A stretch of 64,000 nt of DNA from Bacillus sp. NTK034. Its GTDB lineage: Bacteria > Bacillota > Bacilli > Bacillales > Cytobacillaceae. The position numbers and the translations under genes are program-made. Below, one piece after another: positions 34,532-42,999 of the stretch. Numbering within the stretch: the stretch's first letter is position 1; every line of letters begins with the position of its first letter. The DNA is taken from assembly GCF_017303275.1 (NCBI RefSeq), contig NZ_JAFKOJ010000008.1, forward strand, positions 62,001 through 126,000, in the 5' to 3' direction. The notes below the pieces were generated by a model. The model was not told the DNA's origin and did not search any database. It saw only the letters and a list, made by a program, of their open reading frames with translations.

Positions 34532-35677
34532 ATGGCTGCTTCATACATACAGGAAGAGCATGAAATTTTTCGGGAATCTCTGCGTAAGTTTTTAGAGAAG
34601 GAAGCATATCCGTATTATGACAAATGGGAAGAGGACAGGATCATTCCCCGGGATTTTTGGCACAAGATGGGGGAGCAAGGTTTTTTATGCCCTGATATTG
34701 ATGAAAAATATGGCGGAAGCAATGTTGATTGGGGCTTCTCAGTAGTCATTAATGAAGAACTTGAACGGGTTGGTTCAGGCATGGTGGGAATTGGGCTCCA
34801 CAATGATATTGTTGTTCCTTACATTACTGCTTATGGAACAGATGAGCAAAAGGAAAGGTGGCTGCCAAAGTGTGCAGAAGGTGAAATCATTACTGCTATC
34901 GCAATGACTGAACCTGGCGCCGGATCTGATTTAGCCGGCATCAGAACGACAGCAAGGCTTGATGGGGACCATTACATAGTGAATGGTGAAAAGACCTTTA
35001 TAACCAATGGAATTCATGCCGATTTAATCATCATAGCCTGTAAAACCAATCCCAATGCAGTTCCCAGGCATAAAGGAGTAAGCTTGCTTGCGATCGAGAG
35101 GGGAACAAAGGGGTTTTCAAGAGGAAGAAAATTAAACAAGGTTGGCCTTCACTGTCAGGATACGGCAGAGTTAATTTTTGAAGATTGCATGGTTCCGAAA
35201 GAAAATCTGATTGGAGAAGAAGGGAAAGGTTTTCTGTATTTGATGGATAAGCTGCAGCAGGAAAGACTTGTCGTTGCAATCGCTGCCCAGGTGGCTGCAG
35301 AGGAAATGCTTAATTTAACAATGAATTATGTTAAGAATCGCGAGGCATTCGGAAAACCGGTCAGCCAGTTTCAAAACACTCAATTTAAGATTGCCGAAAT
35401 GGCAACAGATATTGAGATGGGAAGGTCGTTTCTTGATCAATTGATCACAGAGCATATGGCAGGGAAAGATGTAGTTACAAAGGTCTCCATGGCGAAATGG
35501 AAGCTTACTGAAAACGCCCGGAATATTGCCGCAGAATGCATGCAGCTTCATGGCGGCTATGGCTACATGGAAGAATACGAGATTGCGAGGAGATACAGGG
35601 ATATACCAGTTGCCAGTATATATGCAGGTACAAATGAAATCATGAAAACTATTATTGCGAAGAACATGGGTTTATAA
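34532..35677 (+). CDS. acyl-CoA dehydrogenase
   Basis: 381 residues from ATG 34532, 8 nt behind GGAGG; the upstream TTG at 34478 is before that site. Signatures: AMTEPGAGSDLAGIRTTA (FAD contact), GEKTFITNG, QLHGGYGYMEEYEIARRYRD and catalytic base Glu369 in AGTNEIMK. FAD-dependent introduction of the alpha-beta double bond into an acyl-CoA, electrons going to ETF. Chain length cannot be read from sequence alone. First gene of a tight run with thiolase (12 nt), ligase (19 nt) and CoA-transferase (17 nt). Confidence 0.93.
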   Translation: MAASYIQEEHEIFRESLRKFLEKEAYPYYDKWEEDRIIPRDFWHKMGEQGFLCPDIDEKYGGSNVDWGFSVVINEELERVGSGMVGIGLHNDIVVPYITAYGTDEQKERWLPKCAEGEIITAIAMTEPGAGSDLAGIRTTARLDGDHYIVNGEKTFITNGIHADLIIIACKTNPNAVPRHKGVSLLAIERGTKGFSRGRKLNKVGLHCQDTAELIFEDCMVPKENLIGEEGKGFLYLMDKLQQERLVVAIAAQVAAEEMLNLTMNYVKNREAFGKPVSQFQNTQFKIAEMATDIEMGRSFLDQLITEHMAGKDVVTKVSMAKWKLTENARNIAAECMQLHGGYGYMEEYEIARRYRDIPVASIYAGTNEIMKTIIAKNMGL

Positions 35678-35689
35678 GGAGGAGTAAAC

Positions 35690-36841
35690 ATGCGTGAAGC
35701 TGTCATTGTCGAAGGTGTCAGAACACCAGTAGGAAGAAAAAACGGCTTTTTAAAAGATATCAGGGCGGATGATCTGGCTGCTGAAGCACTAAAGGCACTT
35801 GTCGGACGTGCAGGCATAGATCCGCATTTCATTGATGATGTCATTCTTGGATGTGTCTCGCAAATAGGCGAACAAACAGGGGATATTGCAAGGGTCGCAG
35901 CATTGATAGCCGGTTTTCCGATTGAAGTGCCGGGGACCACCATTGACCGTCAATGCGGCTCCAGCCAGCAGGCTGTTCATTTTGCAGCTCAGGCGATTTT
36001 GGCGGGAGATATGGATATTGTGATCGCAGGCGGTGTCGAAAGCATGTCCCGTGTCCCTATCGGCTCCAGTTATCAGGGTGCAGGATTCAGTGAAAAACTG
36101 ACAGACAGACATGAAATCATTCACCAGGGTTTATCAGCTGAACGCATTGCTGAAAAATATGGTTTTACAAGAGAAGAACTTGATCACTATTCATTAGAGA
36201 GCCACCAAAAGGCTTTAAAAGCACAGGCGGAAAAGCGTTTTGAGAGAGAGATTGCACCCTTAGATGCGACATTGTCTGATGGGCAGCTTATGACGGTATC
36301 GGAGGACTCCGGCCCCAGAAAGGAAACTTCGCTGGAAGCACTAGGAAGCTTACGAACTGTTTTTAAAGAGAATGGAGTCATTCATGCAGGGAATTCAAGT
36401 CAAATCAGCGATGGGGCCGCTGCACTATTAATTATGTCACGGGATAAAGCAGAGGAGCTTGGAATGAAGCCAAGGTTCAGGATTCTTGCCCGTACAGCAG
36501 TTGGCTCTGATCCTACTTTAATGCTGACTGGACCGATACCGGCAACTGAGAAAGTGTTAAAGAAAGCTGGACTGGCTATTGAGGACATCGACGTGTTTGA
36601 AGTGAACGAAGCATTCGCTCCTGTTCCGCTCGCCTGGCTGAAAGAAACAGGAGCCGATCCCGCAAAGCTTAATCCAAACGGCGGAGCCATTGCACTCGGC
36701 CATCCTCTGGGGGGCAGCGGTGCACGGCTGATGGTTACCATGATGCATGAACTGGAAAGAACAGGGGGGCGCTATGGACTGCAGACCATGTGTGAAGGCC
36801 TTGGAATGGCGAATGCAACTATTATTGAACGATTAGACTGA
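35690..36841 (+). CDS. acetyl-CoA C-acyltransferase (thiolase)
   Basis: 383 residues from ATG 35690 behind AAGGAGGAG. Nucleophile Cys89 (DRQCGSSQQAVH), His in NGGAIALGHPLGGSGAR and the second cysteine in TMCEGLGMANAT are all present. It should cleave 3-oxoacyl-CoA to acetyl-CoA and a shortened acyl-CoA, last step of a beta-oxidation spiral. Short-chain biosynthetic use is possible but the neighbours favour degradation. Confidence 0.92.
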   Translation: MREAVIVEGVRTPVGRKNGFLKDIRADDLAAEALKALVGRAGIDPHFIDDVILGCVSQIGEQTGDIARVAALIAGFPIEVPGTTIDRQCGSSQQAVHFAAQAILAGDMDIVIAGGVESMSRVPIGSSYQGAGFSEKLTDRHEIIHQGLSAERIAEKYGFTREELDHYSLESHQKALKAQAEKRFEREIAPLDATLSDGQLMTVSEDSGPRKETSLEALGSLRTVFKENGVIHAGNSSQISDGAAALLIMSRDKAEELGMKPRFRILARTAVGSDPTLMLTGPIPATEKVLKKAGLAIEDIDVFEVNEAFAPVPLAWLKETGADPAKLNPNGGAIALGHPLGGSGARLMVTMMHELERTGGRYGLQTMCEGLGMANATIIERLD

Positions 36842-36860
36842 AAAATGGGGAGGAATAAAA

Positions 36861-38429
36861 ATGACTACTACTATTGGGAGAATTTTTGATTTAACTGCCG
36901 GAAAGTTTCCGAATAAAGAAGCCCTGTATGATGTCAGGAAAAATCTTCGTCTTACCTATAAGGAATGGAGTCTTGAGATCAATAAATTGGCGAATTCCTT
37001 AATGAATGACGGCGTCAGAAAGGGCGACAGGGTTTCAACCTACCTTTTTAATACAGAGGAACTTGCAACAGCATTCTTTGCATGTGCAAAAATCGGTGCC
37101 ATTTTTAATCCCATCAACTTTAGGCTGATGTCAGAAGAAGTTGCTTATATCCTTCAGGATGCAGATCCAAAAGTAGTGTTATTTGAACAAATGCTGGAAT
37201 CCGGCATTACCCCAATTGCTAAACGTTTTCCTCATACTGCCTTCTGGTTCATTGATGACAATGCACCCGGATATGCTTCATCCTATCGGGAAAAAGTGGA
37301 TGCAGCATCGCACGACGAAATCGAAATAGAAATTGACGAAAATGACTTGTACGCGATTATGTACACGAGCGGTACCACTGGTAGGCCAAAAGGAGTTGTA
37401 CACAGGCATCGGGATATGGCTGAACAAAGTTTAATCGTAATAGGAGCCACAAAGCTTGAAAGCAGTGACAATGGTCTTGTGACTGCTCCAATGTTCCACT
37501 GTGCAGAGCTTCACTGTGCCTTTTTGCCGAGGGTGCATGTGGGGGCTAAAAATACCATCCTCCATCACTTTGATGCAAAAGAAGTATTACAGTTAATTTC
37601 AGATGAGAAGATTACAAAGTTTTTTGCAGCACCTACCATGTGGAATATGCTGCTGCAGGAAAACTTAAGCGATTATAATCTGGAAAGCCTGAAGCTGGGA
37701 CTGTATGGAGCAGCTCCAATGGCGCCGGCACTTGTGTATGCATGCCGGGAAAAATTAGGCATCTCCCTTGTACAGGCATATGGAATGACCGAGATGGGGC
37801 CTGCCATTACGTTTTTATCTGAAGATGATCAGATCCGGAAAGCAGGGTCTGCAGGACAGGCATGTTTAAACCATGAAATAAGGATTGTAAGACCGAATGA
37901 AAATGGTCCATCTGATCCTGATGATATGGTGCCGGCAGGGGAAACAGGTGAAATCATTGTAAAAGGTCCATGCATGATGAATGGTTATTTCAATCGGGAT
38001 GAGGCAAACAGCCTTGCCATGCATGGAGGCTGGTACCACTCTGGTGACATAGGATATCTGGATGATGAAGGCTATTTGTACGTTAAAGACAGAGTCGATG
38101 ATATGATCATTAGCGGCGGAGAAAACATTTACCCCCGGGAAGTGGAAGATATTTTATATACGCATATTGGCGTACTGGATGTGGCAGTGATTGGCCAGCC
38201 TGATGACCGCTGGGGTGAGACGGTCACAGCATTTGTCGTAAAAAAAGATCCGGCACTATCTGAAAATGAGCTGGATGAACTGTGCAGGAATAGTGATGAA
38301 CTCGCTAATTATAAGCGGCCAAGAAAATACGTATTCTGTGAAGCGCTGCCAAGGAATGCGAGCGGAAAGATACAGAAGTTTATGCTCCGCAAGCAGCTGG
38401 AGGATCTGTTCGCTGACGGAAAAATTTAG
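36861..38429 (+). CDS. acyl-CoA synthetase (AMP-binding)
   Basis: 522 residues from ATG 36861 behind GGGGAGGAA. ANL-family motifs: YTSGTTGRPKGVVH (P-loop), QAYGMTEMGPAIT, YHSGDIGYLDDEGYLYVKDR, DMIISGGENIYPREVE and catalytic Lys in NASGKIQKFML. Activates a carboxylic acid with ATP and CoA. It resembles medium/long-chain fatty-acid ligases; the natural acid may be branched or aromatic. Co-transcribed with acyl-CoA dehydrogenase and thiolase. Confidence 0.9.
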   Translation: MTTTIGRIFDLTAGKFPNKEALYDVRKNLRLTYKEWSLEINKLANSLMNDGVRKGDRVSTYLFNTEELATAFFACAKIGAIFNPINFRLMSEEVAYILQDADPKVVLFEQMLESGITPIAKRFPHTAFWFIDDNAPGYASSYREKVDAASHDEIEIEIDENDLYAIMYTSGTTGRPKGVVHRHRDMAEQSLIVIGATKLESSDNGLVTAPMFHCAELHCAFLPRVHVGAKNTILHHFDAKEVLQLISDEKITKFFAAPTMWNMLLQENLSDYNLESLKLGLYGAAPMAPALVYACREKLGISLVQAYGMTEMGPAITFLSEDDQIRKAGSAGQACLNHEIRIVRPNENGPSDPDDMVPAGETGEIIVKGPCMMNGYFNRDEANSLAMHGGWYHSGDIGYLDDEGYLYVKDRVDDMIISGGENIYPREVEDILYTHIGVLDVAVIGQPDDRWGETVTAFVVKKDPALSENELDELCRNSDELANYKRPRKYVFCEALPRNASGKIQKFMLRKQLEDLFADGKI

Positions 38430-38446
38430 CCGGAAGAAAGGGATGC

Positions 38447-39544
38447 ATGATGTTAAAAGGCATAAGAGTAATCGATTTTTCCAATTATCTTCCTGGTCCG
38501 TTTGCTTCCCAGAGGCTTGCAGAGCTTGGAGCTGAAGTGATTAAGGTTGAATCTTTGACGGGTGACCCCGCAAGGCAGCTGGATATTCAAATACAGGGTA
38601 CAGGAGCAGTGTTTGCCGCCAACAACCGAGGTAAAAAAAGCATTACACTCAATCTGAAGAGTGAGGAAGGAAGAAGTGCAGCCCTAAAGCTGATTTCTGA
38701 AAGTCATGCCGTGCTGGAAAGCTTTCGGCCAGGAGTCATGAAAAAACTCGGACTTGATTATGAGACTGTAAAAAGACATAAACCTGCTATCGTTTATTGC
38801 TCCCTTACAGGCTACGGGGAGAATAAAGATTTTCAATATTTAGGCAGTCATGATTTGAACTATATGGCAGTAAGCGGCGCCCTTTCCCAGCTGAAGGACC
38901 GCAGCGGCCGTCCTGTTCACCCGTCCAATACAATAGCGGACTTTATGGGAGGAATGGCTGCGAGCGAAAGGATACTGGCAGCCCTGCTTTCCGGCAAAGG
39001 CGGGCATCACTCCATTTCCATTGCTGAAGTGATGGCTTCCATCATGGGAAACCATTTGCTGATTGAAAAAGAAATGGGTTATCCAAATGGACTTCCGGTA
39101 CTAAGCGGGGAAATCGTCGCCTACTCCATTTATGAGACAAAGGATGCGCGGTTTGCTGCACTTGCTGCATTAGAGCCGAAGTTCTGGATAAACTTCTGCA
39201 GGAGTGCCGGCAGAGAGGATTGGATTGATTCCCATTTCTCCCGTGCCTCTGGCAATAATCCTGTATTTTTGGAGATGACCGAATTATTTAAAAGCAGGAC
39301 ATTAAAAGAGTGGACTGAATTCGGGCAAAGAGTTGATTGCTGCCTGACTCCGGTATTGGAGACGGGTGAATTAAAAGACTTTCCACTTTTTAGGAGGATT
39401 TATGAACGAGACGGGAATTACCCTTTCGTTAAAATGCATGGAGGAATGGACTCGGCAGTGGATGGCCCTCCAAAACTGGGAGAACATAATGAGGAAGTCT
39501 TAAACACTATTGCTGGAATGTCAGCAGAGAAATTAAATTTATGA
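38447..39544 (+). CDS. type III CoA-transferase (CaiB/BaiF family)
   Basis: 365 residues from ATG 38447 (second ATG at 38450). Family blocks: IDFSNYLPGPFASQRLAELG, VIKVESLTGDPAR, NRGKKSITLNLKSEEG and Asp165 in NTIADFMGG, the covalent aspartyl-CoA position. Moves CoA between carboxylic acids; some members are alpha-methylacyl-CoA racemases. The latter would suit a pathway for methyl-branched acids. Ends at a long hairpin. Confidence 0.85.
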   Translation: MMLKGIRVIDFSNYLPGPFASQRLAELGAEVIKVESLTGDPARQLDIQIQGTGAVFAANNRGKKSITLNLKSEEGRSAALKLISESHAVLESFRPGVMKKLGLDYETVKRHKPAIVYCSLTGYGENKDFQYLGSHDLNYMAVSGALSQLKDRSGRPVHPSNTIADFMGGMAASERILAALLSGKGGHHSISIAEVMASIMGNHLLIEKEMGYPNGLPVLSGEIVAYSIYETKDARFAALAALEPKFWINFCRSAGREDWIDSHFSRASGNNPVFLEMTELFKSRTLKEWTEFGQRVDCCLTPVLETGELKDFPLFRRIYERDGNYPFVKMHGGMDSAVDGPPKLGEHNEEVLNTIAGMSAEKLNL

Positions 39545-39571
39545 CAGAAAATTAAAGTATGTCCTGAAAGA

Positions 39572-39613
39572 ATGAAGAGTCCCTAATCATGAAGATGATT
39601 AGGGACTCTTCAT
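39572..39613. terminator. 19-bp perfect hairpin after the CoA-transferase gene
   Basis: ATGAAGAGTCCCTAATCAT pairs fully with its complement across a 4-nt loop. There is no T run on either side, so it may stabilise the 3' end or terminate inefficiently. Confidence 0.6.
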
Positions 39614-39789
39614 GTTTCATGCCTCAAAAATTGTGACACTTGCGAGATTAAGTCGAGTCACTCTTCCAAATGGATTTTAGCCTTTGAATATTCGAAAGAG
39701 AGGGGATGCTGCTGAGATTAAATGGTATAATGAAGGGGAATATATATTAAAATAAACTTTTTTCTATTTTTGGAGTGTGATGGTCACTA

Positions 39790-40485
39790 GTGCGTTTTAT
39801 TAAAACAATCCCCAATATAGTCACTTTGGGTAATCTATATTGCGGTTTTCTTTCAATCGGAATGGCAGCCAATGGCGAATTTAAAAATGCAGCAATATTA
39901 ATTTTAATCGGCATGATGCTTGATAGCATGGACGGCAGGCTGGCAAGAATGCTTAAAGCGGATAGTACGCTTGGAAAAGAACTTGATTCGCTGGCAGATA
40001 TTGTTACATTTGGTGTTGCCCCTTCATTTTTGGTCTTTTATACATATTTTTTTCAATTTGGAATTCTTGGATTGATTGTTTCAGGTCTTTTTCCTTTATT
40101 CGGGGCATATCGGCTTGCCCGATTCAATATCAGTCCCCCAAAGTCCTCATTAAATTATTTTATAGGAGTTCCGATAACAGCAGCAGGAGGGATCATGGCC
40201 ATACTGACCCTTTTTGGTGACCGTATTCCCAATATCATCACAACTGTTGTGTTTACTGCACTATGCTTTCTAATGGTAAGCAGAATTCGGATCCCCAGCT
40301 TTAAGGAAGTTCCTCTTCCAAAATACGGGACGATTGTTACCATTTTTCTAGGAAGTGTCCTGTACGTTATTTATAAGGGCTCCTATGGACCATTCCCCGA
40401 TTTAATTTATATTGCGATTCCGCTATACATTGCATATTTGACCTACCGGTTCATTAAAGGTAAAAACAAAAAAGATATCGATTAA
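39790..40485 (+). CDS. pssA: CDP-diacylglycerol-serine phosphatidyltransferase
   Basis: 231 residues from GTG 39790. The CDP-alcohol phosphotransferase motif D-G-x2-A-R-x8-G-x3-D-x3-D is exact: Asp48, Gly49, Ala52, Arg53, Gly62, Asp66, Asp70. About six to eight membrane spans, with TIPNIVTLGNLYCGFLSIGM at the start. Makes phosphatidylserine from CDP-diacylglycerol and serine at the membrane, precursor of phosphatidylethanolamine. No psd gene lies next to it in the window. Confidence 0.92.
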   Translation: MRFIKTIPNIVTLGNLYCGFLSIGMAANGEFKNAAILILIGMMLDSMDGRLARMLKADSTLGKELDSLADIVTFGVAPSFLVFYTYFFQFGILGLIVSGLFPLFGAYRLARFNISPPKSSLNYFIGVPITAAGGIMAILTLFGDRIPNIITTVVFTALCFLMVSRIRIPSFKEVPLPKYGTIVTIFLGSVLYVIYKGSYGPFPDLIYIAIPLYIAYLTYRFIKGKNKKDID

Positions 40486-40496
40486 GTAGAAAAGAG

Positions 40497-40550
40497 AAAG
40501 CGCCTTGCCCACCTTCGGCACCTTGAGGGGGGCTGCTTGCGCAGGAAAGT
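40497..40550 (+). repeat. GC-rich intergenic segment, possible interspersed-repeat fragment
   Basis: A 50-bp stretch (AAGCGCCTTGCCCACCTTCG, then GCACCTTGAGGGGGGCTGCT, TGCGCAGG) is clearly more GC-rich than the flanking DNA and encodes nothing. It looks like the short mobile-type repeats seen between genes in Bacillaceae, but only one copy is in the window. Confidence 0.3.
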
Positions 40551-40582
40551 TATCGAAGTTTAAAGTTATACTTTTTTACAAA

Positions 40583-40606
40583 AAAAAGGCCGGAATGGCC
40601 TTTTTA
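40583..40606. terminator. bidirectional terminator between pssA and the GIY-YIG gene
   Basis: AAAAAGGCC / GGCCTTTTT hairpin with A and T runs on both sides, serving convergent genes. Confidence 0.75.
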
Positions 40607-40987
40607 TTTGTAAAATACTTTGTCTATATTATATTTTGCATGAAGGGTATTAATGATATAAGTCTCATAAATTTCGCGCTCCATGCTGTCTTCAACGTAA
40701 ATGACTGCAATTTTATAGACATCATCACGATGATTTTTTATTGGGGAAACATTATCTTCAAAATGCTTTTTCACGCGCTGCCTTAATTTTCGTGCCTTCC
40801 CAGCAAAGAGCAGATCTTCATTCGCATCGAAGAACAGAATCATGCCGCCCTTGTCTCTTGGTATCTTATGATAATCTGTGAAACCATAGACACTGCTAAG
40901 GTCACTTTCTCCTGCCTGCCCCGTTTGCCTGCTTCTTGTAATGACGAGATTTGGCTCGGGAATTTCAATTTTTATCAATATCATCAC
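40604..40987 (-). CDS. stand-alone GIY-YIG nuclease-domain protein
   Basis: 127 residues, minus strand, ATG at 40987 behind AGGAAGTG. Residues about 45-80 (GGMILFFDANEDLLFAGKAR, then KLRQRVKKHF) match the UvrC N-terminal GIY-YIG core, with the catalytic Arg/Glu region following (EREIYETYIINTLHAKYNI). The canonical first motif is GGMILFF rather than GVYIF. No helix-hairpin-helix or UvrB-binding part is present. Role in DNA repair or restriction is uncertain. Convergent with pssA. Confidence 0.7.
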   Translation of the reverse strand: MMILIKIEIPEPNLVITRSRQTGQAGESDLSSVYGFTDYHKIPRDKGGMILFFDANEDLLFAGKARKLRQRVKKHFEDNVSPIKNHRDDVYKIAVIYVEDSMEREIYETYIINTLHAKYNIDKVFYK

Positions 40988-41189
40988 TTCCTATTCTAAG
41001 ATTAAAGAGTACCATAAATTTCATATGTAATCCACATTAAAAGCATCATGGGATTCTGCCTGGCCCCAGAAACCTAGTGAACTGCAGGTTGCCCTCCTAT
41101 CTTCGGAACATTTAGAACTCGATCATCTAAAGATCATGCAAAACTTGCCGTGCTACATGTACTGCTGAAAAAATTTTTAAATGCTTGGA

Positions 41190-41654
41190 TTATATAGAGT
41201 GTAATTGTTTTTGTCTTTCTTTTGTCATATTCAGCAGCACTTCATTATTAAGCGAGCGTGCCATTTTAAGGGTGAGGTCCAAAATCTTCTTGATTCCTTC
41301 CTTCTGGCCGTAATCAATAGCTACCCGATCACATTGAACTTCAGTATCTGTACAGATTATATTCTTTCCAGCCGGATAGGTAATATGTCCAATTTCATGC
41401 AAAATTATGGCTTCTTTTATTTCTCTGTCTGAACAGAACTTTTCATAATCATAGACGACAATAAACCATTCATAATGCGCATCCAGGGATCGATAAAACA
41501 TAGTCAGGAGTCTGCAGTCAATATTCCAAAAGCTCAGCCAGTTTTCATCGTTTAGACCAAAGTTTTTTAAAACAGTATGTTTATCTTCTAATATGGCTAT
41601 TTTTCTTTCTCGGCCGCAATAGGCTAAGGAAAGCTCTTCACACAAACAGATCAA
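41190..41654 (-). CDS. ImmA/IrrE-like HExxH protein
   Basis: 154 residues, minus strand, TTG at 41654, 7 nt behind AAAAGGAGAA. The zinc-peptidase motif HEIGH (His86, Glu87, His90) is followed by TDTEVQCDRVAIDYG, which gives the third acidic ligand region of the ImmA/IrrE family. The N-terminal 60 residues have no familiar domain. ImmA proteins cut repressors in mobile elements; stand-alone members occur widely in Bacillus. No repressor gene is adjacent. Target unknown. Confidence 0.7.
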   Translation of the reverse strand: MICLCEELSLAYCGRERKIAILEDKHTVLKNFGLNDENWLSFWNIDCRLLTMFYRSLDAHYEWFIVVYDYEKFCSDREIKEAIILHEIGHITYPAGKNIICTDTEVQCDRVAIDYGQKEGIKKILDLTLKMARSLNNEVLLNMTKERQKQLHSI

Positions 41655-42175
41655 GTCAGATTCTCCTTTTATTTAATTTCGAATTACTAGCATTGTTATG
41701 TAAGCGGCACTTTTTTAATCACCAGCCAATAAGAAATTAATGGATCTGTTGCAAACCTGCCATGCTGCAGTAAAATGCCAAAAAAGGGACAGCACATAAA
41801 TTTAAGGAAAATCTGAGAGAGGAAATGATTTAGTCGTGATTTAACTAGTAATCCAAAAGCGGGGCATCAGCAGCCTTCATAATGGGTGAAGCTGGACTAA
41901 GACCAAACTAAGCTGGGCACATTGTGTTCAGCTATTCTTCTTTCTATTTACATAAAGAGTGTGCATACTATTTACGACTTAGCTCATAGTGAAAAATACT
42001 TACACATAAGGAATTTGTCATATCAATATTCCCAATCACATAGAAATGAAAAATAGCTTAGCACTGAAAAATATTTTAAATATTAAAAGGAGAAAATAAA
42101 CATGTAAAGAATATTTAAACTATTCATAATTTTATAAAAAATACTTTGCTTATCGAAATAAAGGGGGTTGAAAGA
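41655..42175 (+). other. 520-bp intergenic region before livG with a start-stop site
   Basis: No gene is supported on either strand. At 42085-42107 a good ribosome site AAAAGGAGAA is followed, 7 nt later, by ATG immediately followed by TAA. This lies 70 nt before the livG start. It could be a remnant of a gene or a minimal start-stop leader; nothing else is recognised. Confidence 0.45.
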
Positions 42176-42946
42176 TTGGGGATTTTAGAGATAAAAGATG
42201 CTACTTTAAGGTTTGGAGGTGTAGTAGCTCTCGATCATGTCTCATATGAAGTGCAGGAAGGAGAGATTTTTTCGCTTATTGGGCCAAATGGGGCAGGGAA
42301 GACAAGTATGCTGAATTGCATTAGCGGACTATACAAGCCTTCATCTGGTTCCATCCACTTCAAAGGGGAAGATATTACCCGCTATAAACCTCACAAAAGA
42401 GCCAGTATGGGTATTGCCCGGGCATTCCAGAACATCGAACTTTTTCCGCATTTATCTGTTTTGGACAATCTGATGCTTGGCAGGCATGTCAGAATGAAAA
42501 CCGGGCTTCTTGCAGGAGGATTTTATTGGGGAAAGGCGCAAAGAGAGGAAATTGAACATCGGAAAAAAGTTGAGCAGGTAATCGATTTTCTTGAAATTGA
42601 GGATATCCGCAATACTCCCGTGGGAACTCTTTCGTATGGATTGCAGAAAAGGGTCGAAACCGGCAGGGCTCTGGCACTGGAACCTGACATCCTTCTTCTG
42701 GATGAGCCGATGGCAGGCATGAATAGTGAAGAAAAAGAGGACATGGCCAGATACATTATCGACATTCATGAAGAAATGAATACAACCATTATATTAATTG
42801 AACACGACATGGGAGTTGTTATGGATTTATCCGATCACATTGCAGTTCTTGATTTCGGGAAACTGATTGGCTACGGGACGCCCGAAGAGATTCAGAATAA
42901 TCCTAGAGTCATAGAAGCTTATCTGGGAGAAGAGAATGCCGTATAA
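42176..42946 (+). CDS. livG: branched-chain-type ABC ATPase LivG
   Basis: 256 residues from TTG 42176, behind AAAGGGGGTTGAAAGA; the upstream ATG-equivalent at 42146 lies before the ribosome site. Walker A GPNGAGKTS (Lys42), signature LSYGLQKRVETGRAL, Walker B ILLLDEPMAGMN, and the LivG-specific ARAFQNIELFPHLSVLDNL. With LivF it powers the LivHM permease. It starts a seven-gene run. Substrate is probably not a branched amino acid because of the CoA ligases in the operon. Confidence 0.9.
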   Translation: MGILEIKDATLRFGGVVALDHVSYEVQEGEIFSLIGPNGAGKTSMLNCISGLYKPSSGSIHFKGEDITRYKPHKRASMGIARAFQNIELFPHLSVLDNLMLGRHVRMKTGLLAGGFYWGKAQREEIEHRKKVEQVIDFLEIEDIRNTPVGTLSYGLQKRVETGRALALEPDILLLDEPMAGMNSEEKEDMARYIIDIHEEMNTTIILIEHDMGVVMDLSDHIAVLDFGKLIGYGTPEEIQNNPRVIEAYLGEENAV

Positions 42947-42999
42947 CAGATAATTCGGCTAAAAGTTAGTTTTATTTTTTAGGAGGGGGGAGCGATTCT

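Noticed and set aside
41655..42145. Riboswitch or T-box leader before livG
   Set aside because: No conserved T-box sequence, anti-terminator or known aptamer core could be recognised.
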